The notes under the pieces were generated by a model. The model was not told where the DNA came from. It worked only from the letters and a program-made list of their open reading frames with translations, and made no database searches. A stretch of 64,000 nucleotides of DNA from CAXXOK01 sp963675365 (lineage in GTDB: Bacteria; Bacillota; Clostridia; Christensenellales; Aristaeellaceae), in contig CAXXVA010000003.1 in assembly GCA_963675365.2 (NCBI GenBank), forward strand, positions 558,001-622,000, in the 5' to 3' direction. Shown piece by piece: positions 1 to 8,934 of the stretch. The position numbers and the translations under genes were made by a program. How positions within the stretch are numbered: position 1 is the stretch's first letter; each line of letters starts with the position of its first letter.

Positions 1-72
1 GAACAGCATCAACAGGATCTGCGGATTCAGCATCACGCTCGCATAGCTGGAAAACAGTAAATTCCAATCCAT
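1..72 (-). CDS. TctA-type permease, N-terminal fragment (runs off window)
   Basis: Reading leftward from an ATG at 72 gives 24 open codons to the window edge (MDWNLLFSSYASV..., hydrophobic). A GGAAGGAGAG ribosome site lies just upstream. The gene follows TctC- and TctB-like genes in the same direction with a 24-base gap, the usual position for the large 12-helix TctA permease of tripartite tricarboxylate transporters. The call rests on position and a hydrophobic N-terminus, because too little sequence is present for family motifs. Confidence 0.6.
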   Translation of the reverse strand, partial: MDWNLLFSSYASVMLNPQILLMLF

Positions 73-96
73 AAAAGCTGTCTTCTCTCCTTCCGG

Positions 97-579
97 TTAA
101 AACAGAAAATCAAGGAACCCGTTCGGCAGATCGATCGTCAGCATTTGCCAGAACAGGAGAAATACCAAAGCTGTAACGCTGAGGGAAATGATGATCATAT
201 TCCTGTATTTCCGGTACCCCATCACAAGCATCGATACGAACAGCAGAATGGGGGACAGGATCAGATATCCGATAATTTCCAACAGCAGATAATAACAAAG
301 CACGAGCCCCACGATAATCAGCATCCGCTGGATGCCATGATCCCGCGGGGAAAGCGGAGGCGCTTTGTCCGTGTCCTTTTTAATCAGGTTGAAGATCAGC
401 AGCGCGACGGAGCACACGATCAACCCAATAGCCATAATACGCGGAAAAACCTCGGGACCGACAGGTACGTTGACGAATTGCCGGAACCCGGTCGTTAACA
501 CGATCGCGACGGTGCCAATAACCATGCCGACCACCGCGCAGATGATATTGCTGAATTGTGCGGTCACTTTTTTCTTCAT
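97..579 (-). CDS. Tripartite tricarboxylate transporter TctB family protein
   Basis: A 160-residue membrane protein with about four hydrophobic segments (two near residues 10-65, two in the C-terminal half), the size and layout of TctB, the small membrane subunit of TctABC solute importers. The ATG at 579 (MKKKVTAQFSN) has an AAAGGGATG ribosome site; an in-frame start 57 bases further upstream is ignored because it would place the protein over the intergenic hairpin. It lies between the TctC-like binding protein and the TctA-like permease. The substrate (a di- or tricarboxylate or other organic acid) cannot be read from the sequence. Confidence 0.85.
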   Translation of the reverse strand: MKKKVTAQFSNIICAVVGMVIGTVAIVLTTGFRQFVNVPVGPEVFPRIMAIGLIVCSVALLIFNLIKKDTDKAPPLSPRDHGIQRMLIIVGLVLCYYLLLEIIGYLILSPILLFVSMLVMGYRKYRNMIIISLSVTALVFLLFWQMLTIDLPNGFLDFLF

Positions 580-597
580 GGGTTCATCCCTTTCAAA

Positions 598-628
598 ACG
601 GCAGGCGGGCCGGTGGTCCGCCTGCCGT
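598..628 (-). terminator. Stem-loop between tctC and tctB
   Basis: A perfect 11-bp inverted repeat (598-608 with 618-628), extendable inward to about 14 pairs with a three-base loop, followed on the minus strand by TTTTG. It sits just after the binding-protein gene inside the operon. Such a hairpin most likely stabilises the tctC message or causes partial termination, so that binding protein outnumbers permease. Complete termination is unlikely because tctB has no visible promoter of its own. Confidence 0.5.
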
Positions 629-648
629 CCGTACAAGGTGCCGTTTTG

Positions 649-1617
649 TTATTCTGCGGTCAGGCCCAGGGCCTTCATGGTGTTTTCGACGTCGACGTAG
701 TTCCTTGCCAGGAACGCCTCAAAGTCGGCGGTGTCCAGGTAGGAGATCGTCAGCGCCGCGTTGTTCATGTAAGCGACGAAGTCGGGATCCTGCACTGCCT
801 GTGCGAAGGCGTCCTGCAGAACGGCCAGAATGTCCTCGTCAATGCCGATGGGGGCCGCCATGCCGCGCCAGGTCATGTAGACGATGTCGTAGCCCTGCTC
901 CTGGAAGGTTGGGACGTCCGGGAACAGCGGGGCGCGCACGGTATCCATCACGCCAAGCACGGTCAGGTTGCCGGCTTCGACCTGCGAGCGGACCTCGCCA
1001 AGGGATACGGACACGGCCTGGATATGGCCGCCGGCCAGCGCCGTCACGGCGGGAGCCGCGCCTTCAAAGGCTACGTGTTCCACTTCAATGCCGGTCGTTT
1101 CCGCCATCAGGCCCGCGCCGATATGCCATACCGAGGCAGGCGCGGAGTTGCCGATGTTCACTTCACCGGGGTGGGCCTTGCAGTACTCCACAAACGAGGC
1201 GACGTCGGTCACATTGTTGTCGATGCCCCATTGGGTGTTAATTGTCAGCGCGGCGGCGTCGGTGTTGATGCGGGCGATGGGTACATAATCCGCATAGGTG
1301 ATGTCGCCCGTGCCCTGCGGCACATAGGTGGACAGCTCAAAGGTGATCATGCCTAGGGTATAGCCGTCGGGTTTCGCCGTGGCAATCGCGGTGTGGCCGA
1401 TCAGGCCGCCGCCGCCGGTTTTATTCTCCACGGTCACGGTTACGCCCAAAACCTTCTCCAGGGCGATGCCCAGCGCGCGCAGGCAGGAGTCCGTGCCGCC
1501 GCCTGCGGTCCAGGGGCAGATCAGGGTGATGCCTTTGGACGGATAGTCGGCCGCGAACGCCGAGGATAGACCCATGAGCATCAGGGCAGCCAGGAACAAT
1601 GCTACGATTTTCTTCAT
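649..1617 (-). CDS. Tripartite tricarboxylate transporter substrate-binding protein (TctC/Bug family)
   Basis: A 322-residue exported binding protein. The first 24 residues (MKKIVALFLAALMLMGLSSA...) form a signal peptide with an A-F-A-A cleavage region. The mature part starts YPSKGITLICPWTAGGGTD, the classic TctC/Bug opening whose loop binds a carboxylate, and GHTAIATAKPDGYTLG follows as in the family. The ATG at 1617 has AAGGAGG seven bases upstream; the open frame extends 86 codons further upstream, but that extension lacks a ribosome site and would destroy the signal peptide. First gene of the tctCBA operon. Ligand unknown. Confidence 0.92.
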   Translation of the reverse strand: MKKIVALFLAALMLMGLSSAFAADYPSKGITLICPWTAGGGTDSCLRALGIALEKVLGVTVTVENKTGGGGLIGHTAIATAKPDGYTLGMITFELSTYVPQGTGDITYADYVPIARINTDAAALTINTQWGIDNNVTDVASFVEYCKAHPGEVNIGNSAPASVWHIGAGLMAETTGIEVEHVAFEGAAPAVTALAGGHIQAVSVSLGEVRSQVEAGNLTVLGVMDTVRAPLFPDVPTFQEQGYDIVYMTWRGMAAPIGIDEDILAVLQDAFAQAVQDPDFVAYMNNAALTISYLDTADFEAFLARNYVDVENTMKALGLTAE

Positions 1618-1784
1618 GGTGAAATTCCTCCTTGATGTACGATAATATTTGGACACAGCCGTATGGTTTGGCCGTGCGCCATTCTCAGACTTTGCGAAGG
1701 TGTGCATAGGTTGAATACAACCAATCATTAAGTCATGCAAGGAATTCAAGGCTATATTTACATATGATCGAGTAACTGGTATAC

Positions 1785-1814
1785 ACAATAGCACATGAGG
1801 TTCCGGCTTGTCAA
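1785..1814 (-). promoter_or_regulatory. Probable sigma-A promoter of the tctCBA operon
   Basis: On the minus strand TTGACA (1814-1809) is followed after 18 bases by TATTGT (1790-1785). This leaves a leader of about 160 bases before tctC. Apart from this promoter and the hairpin at 1898-1952 I see nothing gene-like in 1618-1998. Confidence 0.5.
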
Positions 1815-1897
1815 TACCTTCGCGCGGGTATTCACGGCGGAAAACGATGAAACCCTTACAGGAAAACGATTGCAAAGAAAAGTGAAAATATAAAATT

Positions 1898-1952
1898 CAG
1901 GCTCCCGTGAAGAAATAACTGGATACAATCACAGTTTTCTTCCGGAAGCCTG
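1898..1952 (-). terminator. Terminator downstream of the GH65 gene
   Basis: A long imperfect inverted repeat (CAGGCT at 1898 pairing with AGCCTG ending at 1952, stem interrupted by single mismatches) is followed on the minus strand by the T-rich run AATTTTATATTTT. A second small hairpin (1961-1976, six or seven pairs) precedes it. Together they would end transcription from the GH65 gene before the tct promoter. Confidence 0.55.
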
Positions 1953-1998
1953 ACTGCTTTCTTGCCGTGCGGCAAGCATATGATGCGCTGGTGAAGTG

Positions 1999-4260
1999 CT
2001 AGAGTTTCAAAGGTATGGCAACGGGCTGCGCCCCGATTGCGTACGGCTGGCCGTAGACCGTCAGTTCGGCGGGCTCGTCCGCCCGCAGGGTAATCTTCTC
2101 CTGTGTGACCTCAAGGCGAATGCGTATGCCCCGGTATAAAAAAGCAAACGCGTACGAACCGATAGCGGCGGGAATGGCGGGACGAAGCGACAGGCTATCC
2201 GGGTGAATCCTGAGCCCCGCGAAGCCGAACACGATCCCCATGTAGCTGCCGCCCATATTGGCGGCGTGGATGCCGTCTTCGGTGTTGCCCTGTTTGTCCT
2301 CCAAATCCAGGTGAAGGGTGTGCAGATAGTAGCGCAGCGCTTTTTCCGGATCGCCGACGCGCGCGGCCATCATGGAAAACACGCACGGCGACAGGGAGGA
2401 ATCGTGCGTCGTGATCGCTTCGTAATAGTCGTAAGTCCGGCGGATGACGTCGTCGTCAATGCCGTCCTCAAACAGGAAATGCGCAAGCACCGCGTCGGCC
2501 TGCTTGCAGACCTGCTGACGGTAGAAGAACAGCGGATGATAGTGCAGAAGCAGCGGAAGATTCCGCTTGCCGATCAGCGACAGATCCATCTTCTGCTTAT
2601 GTAAAAAGGAATCATCCTGGGCATAGATACCGAGGGTTTCATCGTAAGGGAGGCAGATAGCCTTCGTTACGGCCTCAAACGCATCCTGTTCCGCGCCGGT
2701 CAGACCATAGCGATCGGTAAGGTCAAGTTCCGGGTATGCTTCCTTCAGGAGACCGCACAGATACAGCGTATACTGCAAATGATATTTGACGGACAGGTTG
2801 GTATAGTAGTTGTTGTTGACCAGGCAGGTGTATTCGTCCGGGCCTGTAACGCCGTCAATGCGGAACTCGTCCTTGTACCAGTGCCCAGCGTCCAGCCAGA
2901 GCCTTGCCGTTTCAATCAGGATATCTGCTCCCTTGTCGCGGATGAATTCCAGATCGCCGGTCGCAAAATAATAGGTATATACCGCGTAGGCGATATCGCT
3001 GTTGATGTGATACTGCGCCGACCCGGACGGGAAATAAGACGAGCATTCGCTTCCGGTAATCGTCCGCCAGGGATACAGCGCCCCGGTTTTGTGCCCGAGG
3101 AGGCGCGCATGGCTTCGCGCGCCGTCCAGCGTCGCATAGCGGTACTCAAGCAGCGCTTTGGCGATCTGGGGCTGGGTGAGCAGGAAGAACGGGAACATAT
3201 AAATCTCCGTATCCCAGAAATAATGCCCCTCGTACCCTTCGCCACTGAGCCCCTTGGACGCGATGGAGGATTGGCCGTCCTGCCCGGCGGACTGCAAAAG
3301 GGCATAGACCGCGAAATCAACGCCCGCCTGCAGGGACGGATCTCCTTTGACGGTGATGCGCGAAGCGCTCCAGAATTCAGCGAGGAACGCGCGCTGCCGT
3401 TCGTACCAGGTCTCGATCGGCGTTTCCGCGCAGGTATTGACGAGCTGCACGGCCGTGGAAAGCGTAGACGTGTGCCTGCGGTTGTCGGTGTAAACACACC
3501 ATTTCACAAAGGACAGCGGCTTGCCGCGTTTCACCCGGCTTTCCAGCGTCGCGTGGTTTTCGACGGGGTTGGAGTTGTGCTGGAGCGCAAACAGCCCGTC
3601 GGAGGTATGCGTGGCCGCGCAGGAAACGGTCTGCTGCGAGCGCATTGTTTCGCATTGCATATACATGTATTTTTCGCGGTTACCGCTTTCGATAATCCGC
3701 AGGATATGCTTGACCTCGGACGCCTTGCGGGGGTCGTTGGGATCGCCGTCGTTGCTGACGTCTCCGTTTTGCCTGGAAATGAGCCGCACCGCACCCGACC
3801 AGTTTTTGGGCAGAATCGTGACGTGGATGGTCATGAGTTCCCTGTCTGTAAACGACGCCATGCGGCGGAAGGTGATTTCTGTTTCCTTGCCCTTAGGCGA
3901 GCGCCATACGATATGCCGGATATACAGCCCCGCGTCCATATCAAGCGTTTGCTCGTAAGTCAGAAGCGTACCCATTGCCGGATCAAACAGCTCCCCGGCC
4001 AGGTGTACCGCGATCGACTGCATATCCGGAACGTTAACGATCGTTTCCGAATGGTTGGGAAAGCCGTATAATCTCTCGGAGTACTGGATCGGATAGGTAT
4101 CGTAAAAGGCGTTGAGGTACGCGCCGCGGATGGTGCGTACGTCCGCTGGAGCGCCCTCCTCAAGGCAGGCGCGCACGCCAAGATAACCGTTTGCAACATG
4201 GAACAGCGTTTCCCGCAGGGCGATTTCGTTTGGTTTATATCCCGTGCGCGTAAGTTTCAT
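1999..4260 (-). CDS. Glycoside hydrolase family 65 protein (disaccharide phosphorylase)
   Basis: A 753-residue cytoplasmic enzyme with the GH65 layout: N-terminal beta-sandwich (residues 1 to about 260), an (alpha/alpha)6 barrel and a small C-terminal beta domain. Landmarks are ETLFHVANGYLGVR near the start, EGHYFWDTEIYM in the barrel and GVTGPDEYT..VNNNYYTN, which contains the general-acid Glu. Members phosphorolyse maltose, trehalose, kojibiose or nigerose, releasing beta-glucose 1-phosphate; motifs seen here do not decide between them. Its ATG overlaps the last 26 bases of the upstream AraC gene, so the two are probably translated together. The nearby ABC importer and GH13 glucosidase suggest an alpha-linked glucose disaccharide. 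Confidence 0.9.
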   Translation of the reverse strand: MKLTRTGYKPNEIALRETLFHVANGYLGVRACLEEGAPADVRTIRGAYLNAFYDTYPIQYSERLYGFPNHSETIVNVPDMQSIAVHLAGELFDPAMGTLLTYEQTLDMDAGLYIRHIVWRSPKGKETEITFRRMASFTDRELMTIHVTILPKNWSGAVRLISRQNGDVSNDGDPNDPRKASEVKHILRIIESGNREKYMYMQCETMRSQQTVSCAATHTSDGLFALQHNSNPVENHATLESRVKRGKPLSFVKWCVYTDNRRHTSTLSTAVQLVNTCAETPIETWYERQRAFLAEFWSASRITVKGDPSLQAGVDFAVYALLQSAGQDGQSSIASKGLSGEGYEGHYFWDTEIYMFPFFLLTQPQIAKALLEYRYATLDGARSHARLLGHKTGALYPWRTITGSECSSYFPSGSAQYHINSDIAYAVYTYYFATGDLEFIRDKGADILIETARLWLDAGHWYKDEFRIDGVTGPDEYTCLVNNNYYTNLSVKYHLQYTLYLCGLLKEAYPELDLTDRYGLTGAEQDAFEAVTKAICLPYDETLGIYAQDDSFLHKQKMDLSLIGKRNLPLLLHYHPLFFYRQQVCKQADAVLAHFLFEDGIDDDVIRRTYDYYEAITTHDSSLSPCVFSMMAARVGDPEKALRYYLHTLHLDLEDKQGNTEDGIHAANMGGSYMGIVFGFAGLRIHPDSLSLRPAIPAAIGSYAFAFLYRGIRIRLEVTQEKITLRADEPAELTVYGQPYAIGAQPVAIPLKL

Positions 4261-5479
4261 TGGTTTCCTCCGATGTTATTTCGATAGGATACCCGGGGCG
4301 GAGCGGCCTGAACCGCGTTCCCTCCATCCGTTTGAACTGCTCCGGTGTCAACCCCTTCATCTTCTTGAAAACCTGGATGAAATGGCTCTGTGAACAAAAC
4401 TGGCAGGTCGCGGCGATATCGGCCATGGTTTCCTTCCCTTCCCGAAGCAGCCTTTCGGCAACCCGTATCCGCTTTCGGCGGATATAATGCGAAAGCGATT
4501 CGCCGACCTCCTGCTTGAATTGGGATGATAAATAGGAAGGATTGACATAAATGCTGCCTGCAATGCTCTGCACCGTGACTGGTTCCAGTAAGTGTTCGTC
4601 GGTGAAGATAATGGCGGCCCGGACCACCGCCGATATACCGCCTTCCCGGCGCTGGCGAACGAGATGAATGAATTCGCGTACCATCGCGTATTCGTACTCT
4701 GCCAGGCGGATCATGTCGTGCATCTCTTCAATGGTACGGATGCAGCTGTCGCTGTGGGAAAACGCGGCGTCCGGCATGGCGCCGCCGGCGATGGCGGCCC
4801 TTGCAAACAGGGAACAGCTGCAGATCAGCGAGTTCTTCAGCGACCGGAGCGGTTCGTCGGACAGATTGGCGCGGTGCAGGCGGTTAATTTCGCCCAGGGT
4901 CGTCAGCGCGCTTTTCTCGTCCTGTTCGGCAATGCTCTGGGTAATCTCGCGTTCCAGGAAGTACGGAGGATGCCGGTACAGCACGTCCGGCACCTGCGGA
5001 TTGCCGGGGGGAAGGCTGGCCGCCGCGGCCGTCTGCGGCAAGCCTTGCGCGCCCAAGAGGATGGGAAGCAGCTGTCCGGCGTAGAAAAAGCTATCCTCGG
5101 ACAGGATGGGCAGTGCGCGTATACTCGCGCGTACGGCTTCCCGGTCCTTTACGGACGCGAAATAAATCCGCAGATGCCGGTTGAGATCCTTGTCGTGCAG
5201 AGCGCCCATGCACAGCGGGCCGATGCAAATCGCATATCCGTCTTCGAAGAACTGGCAGATATAACGCTCGCCGGTCCGCCCCAGGATATACTGCACCGCG
5301 GTGCTTTGCCGCTGCGCAGGCCAGGCCGAAGGCGCGCCTCCGCAGGACAGAAGCTCCCATACCGGATCCTGTGTTTCCGGCAAGGCCAGCAGCTTTTCAT
5401 CCTGCCGGTAAAGCCGTACGGGGATGCGAAGTGAAAAGTAGAGAACGCGGGCAATTTTCAGCCACTGCTCATTCCACAT
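4235..5479 (-). CDS. AraC family transcriptional regulator
   Basis: A 414-residue regulator. The last 100 residues form the double helix-turn-helix of AraC proteins (TVQSIAGSIYVNPSYLSSQF, then MADIAATCQFCSQSHFIQVF and the closing KGLTPEQFKRM). The first 300 residues resemble the sensing part of the YesN/YSIRK-type regulators common in Clostridia, but I recognise no ligand-binding motif. ATG 5479 is preferred because GAGGTG lies six bases upstream; a GTG at 5488 overlaps that site. It is divergent from the sugar-binding protein gene and upstream of GH65, so it probably activates both arms in response to the sugar. Confidence 0.9.
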   Translation of the reverse strand: MWNEQWLKIARVLYFSLRIPVRLYRQDEKLLALPETQDPVWELLSCGGAPSAWPAQRQSTAVQYILGRTGERYICQFFEDGYAICIGPLCMGALHDKDLNRHLRIYFASVKDREAVRASIRALPILSEDSFFYAGQLLPILLGAQGLPQTAAAASLPPGNPQVPDVLYRHPPYFLEREITQSIAEQDEKSALTTLGEINRLHRANLSDEPLRSLKNSLICSCSLFARAAIAGGAMPDAAFSHSDSCIRTIEEMHDMIRLAEYEYAMVREFIHLVRQRREGGISAVVRAAIIFTDEHLLEPVTVQSIAGSIYVNPSYLSSQFKQEVGESLSHYIRRKRIRVAERLLREGKETMADIAATCQFCSQSHFIQVFKKMKGLTPEQFKRMEGTRFRPLRPGYPIEITSEETNETYAHGI

Positions 5480-5553
5480 TTTACACACCTCATAGAGACA
5501 TTTCTATTGCAAATCGTACAATATATAAGAATTATAACATATATCTAAGAAAA

Positions 5554-5586
5554 TTGACATATTCTCGTTTTCGGTTTGCATATAAT
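5554..5586 (+). promoter_or_regulatory. Possible promoter of the sugar ABC operon
   Basis: TTGACA at 5554 and TATAAT at 5581 lie in the divergent region between araC-like and binding-protein genes. The 21-base spacing is longer than ideal, which would suit a promoter that needs the AraC activator. The sequence 5480-5570 is very A/T rich. Confidence 0.35.
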
Positions 5587-5638
5587 TGAATTACGAGAAA
5601 GACCGATCGATCGCAAACAAAATAAGGAGGAACATACC

Positions 5639-6892
5639 ATGAAAAAACTGTTGTCTATCCTGGTTGTTACACTGATGCTGGTTGGCGTTGTAAGCGCCGC
5701 CTCGGCAGATGTAACGATCGACGTATTCCAGCTGAAGGTTGAAATCGACCCGATGCTTCAGGACTTCGTGAAGCTCTATTCCGACATGACGCCAGGCGTT
5801 ACGGTTACGGCTGAAACGCTCGGCGGCGGCGCGGACTACGGCGGGGCGATCAAAGCCAAGCTGGCAGCCGACCAGATGCCGGTGATCTTCATGATCGAAG
5901 GCGCGGGCGGCTATGATCTGTGGAAAGACTATATCGCCGACATGTCCAGCTGTGCCTGGGTCGCCGATACGGATCTTGCCTATTACTCTCCCGAGGGCGT
6001 GCCCGTAGGCTTCCCGATCGCGATGGAAGGCTTCGGCCTTGCCTACAACGCCGACATTCTTGCGGCGGCCGGCATTGACCCCGCGACCCTTACGACCTTC
6101 TCCGCCGTCAAAGCGGCCTTTGAGACCATTGACGGCATGAAGGCTGACCTGGGGCTCGACTCCGTGGTTTCCTGCGGCACCTCGACCTCCGGCGGCCTGT
6201 GGTGGGTTACCTCGCAGCACGTGTTCAACGCGTACTACGCGGGCTATCTGGATTACAACGATTCTTCCATCTATGACATGGCGCGCGCCGGTGAAATGGA
6301 CGCGGAACGCCTTTCGGCGTTCACCGACTACCTGGCGATGCTTTACCAGTACTCCGATCAGGAGATCCTGGTCAACGGCAATTATGACGCGCAGGTCGCG
6401 GCGTTTGCCGGCGGCAAAGCCGCGTTCATCACGCAGGGCAACTGGATTGATCCCAACCTTGAGCAGCTTGGCGCGACGTTCCCGATGGGCTACATCTCGC
6501 ACTGCTACCTCGAGGAGCCGACCCAGGGCCTGTTCATGGCCGCTCCGTCCTGGTTCGTAGTCAACAGCCAGGCGACGCCGGAGCAGCAAGCGGCTGCGTT
6601 CGCGTTCCTGGACTTCATGGCGACGACCCCCGAAGGCGCAAACTACATGGTCACGGAAGCCGGCATGGTGCCCGCGTTCAAGTCCGTCACCATTATGCCC
6701 TCCGGCCCGCTCTCCAGGGCATTGGTGGAAGCCAGCGCCCGCGGCGGGAACTTCAACTGGTACTTCGGCCAGAATCCGGATGGATTCAACCAGTACACGC
6801 TGGCCCCGATCTTTGAACTACTTGCCGTAGACGGCAACAAAGATGCGTTTATTACAGACGTCACGGCGGCCTTTGCATCCATCGCAGAGTAA
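5639..6892 (+). CDS. ABC sugar transporter substrate-binding protein
   Basis: A 417-residue extracytoplasmic solute-binding protein of the MalE/UgpB class. An N-terminal signal peptide (MKKLLSILVVTLMLVGVVSA) ends in ASA; there is no lipobox cysteine, so it may be membrane-held by an uncleaved helix. The body has the family pattern of an early target-recognition segment, GFGLAYNADILAAAGID, and GKAAFITQGNW. ATG 5639 has AAGGAGG upstream. It heads an operon with two permeases and a GH13 enzyme; the ligand is probably an alpha-glucoside oligosaccharide. Confidence 0.92.
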   Translation: MKKLLSILVVTLMLVGVVSAASADVTIDVFQLKVEIDPMLQDFVKLYSDMTPGVTVTAETLGGGADYGGAIKAKLAADQMPVIFMIEGAGGYDLWKDYIADMSSCAWVADTDLAYYSPEGVPVGFPIAMEGFGLAYNADILAAAGIDPATLTTFSAVKAAFETIDGMKADLGLDSVVSCGTSTSGGLWWVTSQHVFNAYYAGYLDYNDSSIYDMARAGEMDAERLSAFTDYLAMLYQYSDQEILVNGNYDAQVAAFAGGKAAFITQGNWIDPNLEQLGATFPMGYISHCYLEEPTQGLFMAAPSWFVVNSQATPEQQAAAFAFLDFMATTPEGANYMVTEAGMVPAFKSVTIMPSGPLSRALVEASARGGNFNWYFGQNPDGFNQYTLAPIFELLAVDGNKDAFITDVTAAFASIAE

Positions 6893-6901
6893 CAATCCGC
6901 A

Positions 6902-6932
6902 CGAGGGGAGAGCCGGTTCGGTTCTCCCCTCG
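6902..6932 (+). terminator. Stem-loop after the sugar-binding protein gene
   Basis: A strong hairpin (CGAGGGGAGA at 6902 pairing with TCTCCCCTCG ending 6932, plus an inner CCG/CGG). Only a weak T-run follows (CTATTTG). It lies between the binding protein and the first permease and most likely protects the binding-protein mRNA or allows partial read-through. Confidence 0.5.
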
Positions 6933-7118
6933 CTATTTGCACACGCCCGCTTTGTTTGGTATGCTGACAGAAGCGAAAGCAAAACTATTTTGACCGCCGC
7001 ACAGCGCATGCCGAGTATATCGGGCCGTATGCATATGCATCGCAGGATGCAATTGATAGGGGAGAAGAAAAAAGGTCTCCCCTGTTTTAAGTATTAGGAA
7101 GACGGAGGCTGATGCAGC

Positions 7119-8009
7119 TTGAGAAGACGGGGATGGGTCGACGCGTTGTTTATTTTTCCGTGTGCGCTGGCGTTTGTGATGGTCATTATCTGTCCGTTCG
7201 TCATCGGTATCTACTACTCCATGACGGACTGGAACGGCGTGAATCCGGTTATATCCTGGGTCGGGTTCGTCAACTTTCAGGGCATGTTCAGCCAGCCGCA
7301 GTTTATTTATTCGTTTTTAATCACGCTGATGTATACGGCGATCAATATTGTATTTGTTAATCTCGTTGGGTTTTTGCTGTCGCTGCTTGCAACCAGCAAA
7401 GCGCGGCTGCGCAACCTGTATCGCGCCGGGTTCTTCGTACCCAACCTGATCGGCGGCATCGTGCTGGGCTATATCTGGCAGTTCCTGTTCAACAACGTTA
7501 TTTACAGCCTTGGCTCAAACCTTGGAATCGGGTTTTTGTCAAGCTCGCTGATCTCCAAGCCTGCCACCGTCATCTGGGCGATGTCCTTTGTCAACACCTG
7601 GCAGTACGCAGGCTATATCATGATGATTTACGTCGCGGCCATCCAGTCTATTTCTGGAAGCATCATGGAAGCCGCGAGCGTGGACGGCGCGAATTACTCT
7701 ACGCGCATCCGCAAAATTCTGGTGCCGATGATGGCCAACGCCTTTACGATCACGATCTTCTTAACGTTGACCACATCGTTCAAGCAATTTGACTTAAACT
7801 ACTCCCTGACCAACGGAGGACCTGCGCTGCGCTTTATGGGTAAAGCGATACGCTCAAGCCAGCTATTGGCGATGGATATCTATTCCACCGCCAACGGCCT
7901 CAACAAGATGGCGGAGGCGCAGGCGAAGGCCGTCGTATTCTTCGTCATCCTTGTGGTCTTTTCGCTGATACAGGTTTATATCAATAAGCGCAGGGAGGTG
8001 GAAGCATGA
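7119..8009 (+). CDS. ABC sugar transporter permease (MalF/UgpA type)
   Basis: A 296-residue inner-membrane protein with six predicted helices. The EAA loop that contacts the ATPase is visible as EAASVDGANYSTRIRKILVPMM. The start is TTG at 7119 with GGAGG ten bases upstream; the ATG at 7112 is out of frame. It pairs with the next permease, whose start overlaps its stop. No ATPase gene is nearby, as is common for such importers in Bacillota that share a general MsmK/MalK-like ATPase. Confidence 0.93.
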   Translation: MRRRGWVDALFIFPCALAFVMVIICPFVIGIYYSMTDWNGVNPVISWVGFVNFQGMFSQPQFIYSFLITLMYTAINIVFVNLVGFLLSLLATSKARLRNLYRAGFFVPNLIGGIVLGYIWQFLFNNVIYSLGSNLGIGFLSSSLISKPATVIWAMSFVNTWQYAGYIMMIYVAAIQSISGSIMEAASVDGANYSTRIRKILVPMMANAFTITIFLTLTTSFKQFDLNYSLTNGGPALRFMGKAIRSSQLLAMDIYSTANGLNKMAEAQAKAVVFFVILVVFSLIQVYINKRREVEA

Positions 8010-8911
8010 ATATGCAGCGTACCCAATCCATCCACCCTGCCGGGCTGGCGGGCGGTAAAAAGCGCCGCGTGATGCCGGTGATCCTGGAGATCGCGGGAAT
8101 CCTTCTGTTCCTGCTGTTCATGGTTCCGTTCCTGATAGTGCTGTTAAACTCCGCCAAGACGGCCAAGGAGATCATCTTTGATCCGATCGCCTGGCCAGGA
8201 AACTGGGCGCAGATCTTTACAAATATCAAACTGATCTTTGAAAACCCGACTACGGACTATATCGGCGCGTTCTTTGACTCTTTCATTATTACCGTGCTTT
8301 CCCTTGGCGTAATCTCCATCTTTTCGGCAATGTGCGCCTGGGCGCTGGTGCGCAACAAGAAAAAATGGTCCACAGTCATCTTCATGGTGTTTGTCGCCGC
8401 CATGGTTATTCCGTTCCAGGTGGTTATGTTTCCGCTGGTGAAGTGGTTTAAAATCGTCGGCGACTTCCTGCACATCCAGCTGCTGGGTTCGTACCAGGGC
8501 ATCGTATTCGCGTATCTCGGATTCGGGTGCTCGATGTCGATTTTCATCCTGCACGGATTCATTAAAAACATCCCGCTGGAGCTTGAGGAGGCGGCGACCA
8601 TTGACGGCTGCAGCCAGACGCGCACGTTTTTCAACGTCGTTCTGCCGTTGCTTCAGCCCGCGTTCATCACCGTGCTGATCCTAAACGGCATCTGGATCTG
8701 GAACGATTTCTTGCTGCCGCTGCTGATCCTGGGATCCAACGGCAGGGTGCAGACGATCCCGCTCGCCGTGACGTCGTTTGCGGGCTCGTACCTCAAGCAA
8801 TGGGATCTGATCCTGACCTCGACGCTGCTGGCGATGTTGCCGATCATCGTGCTGTTCATCTTTGCGCAGCGCTATATCATCAAAGGCATGGTGGAGGGGT
8901 CCATCAAATAG
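8006..8911 (+). CDS. ABC sugar transporter permease (MalG/UgpE type)
   Basis: A 301-residue six-helix permease, partner of the preceding gene. The EAA loop reads EEAATIDGCSQTRTFFNVVLP. Its ATG lies inside the ATGA overlap with the upstream permease (8006-8009) and the ribosome site GGGAGGTGG falls in the end of that gene, so the two subunits are translationally coupled. A basic N-terminal stretch (KKRRVM) precedes the first helix, consistent with a cytoplasmic N-terminus. Confidence 0.93.
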   Translation: MNMQRTQSIHPAGLAGGKKRRVMPVILEIAGILLFLLFMVPFLIVLLNSAKTAKEIIFDPIAWPGNWAQIFTNIKLIFENPTTDYIGAFFDSFIITVLSLGVISIFSAMCAWALVRNKKKWSTVIFMVFVAAMVIPFQVVMFPLVKWFKIVGDFLHIQLLGSYQGIVFAYLGFGCSMSIFILHGFIKNIPLELEEAATIDGCSQTRTFFNVVLPLLQPAFITVLILNGIWIWNDFLLPLLILGSNGRVQTIPLAVTSFAGSYLKQWDLILTSTLLAMLPIIVLFIFAQRYIIKGMVEGSIK

Positions 8912-8934
8912 CCAAAATCAAATGAGGGATCGTT

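Noticed and set aside
1618..1875. An 86-codon upstream extension of the TctC frame
   Set aside because: It would bury the signal peptide, has no ribosome site and covers the operon promoter.
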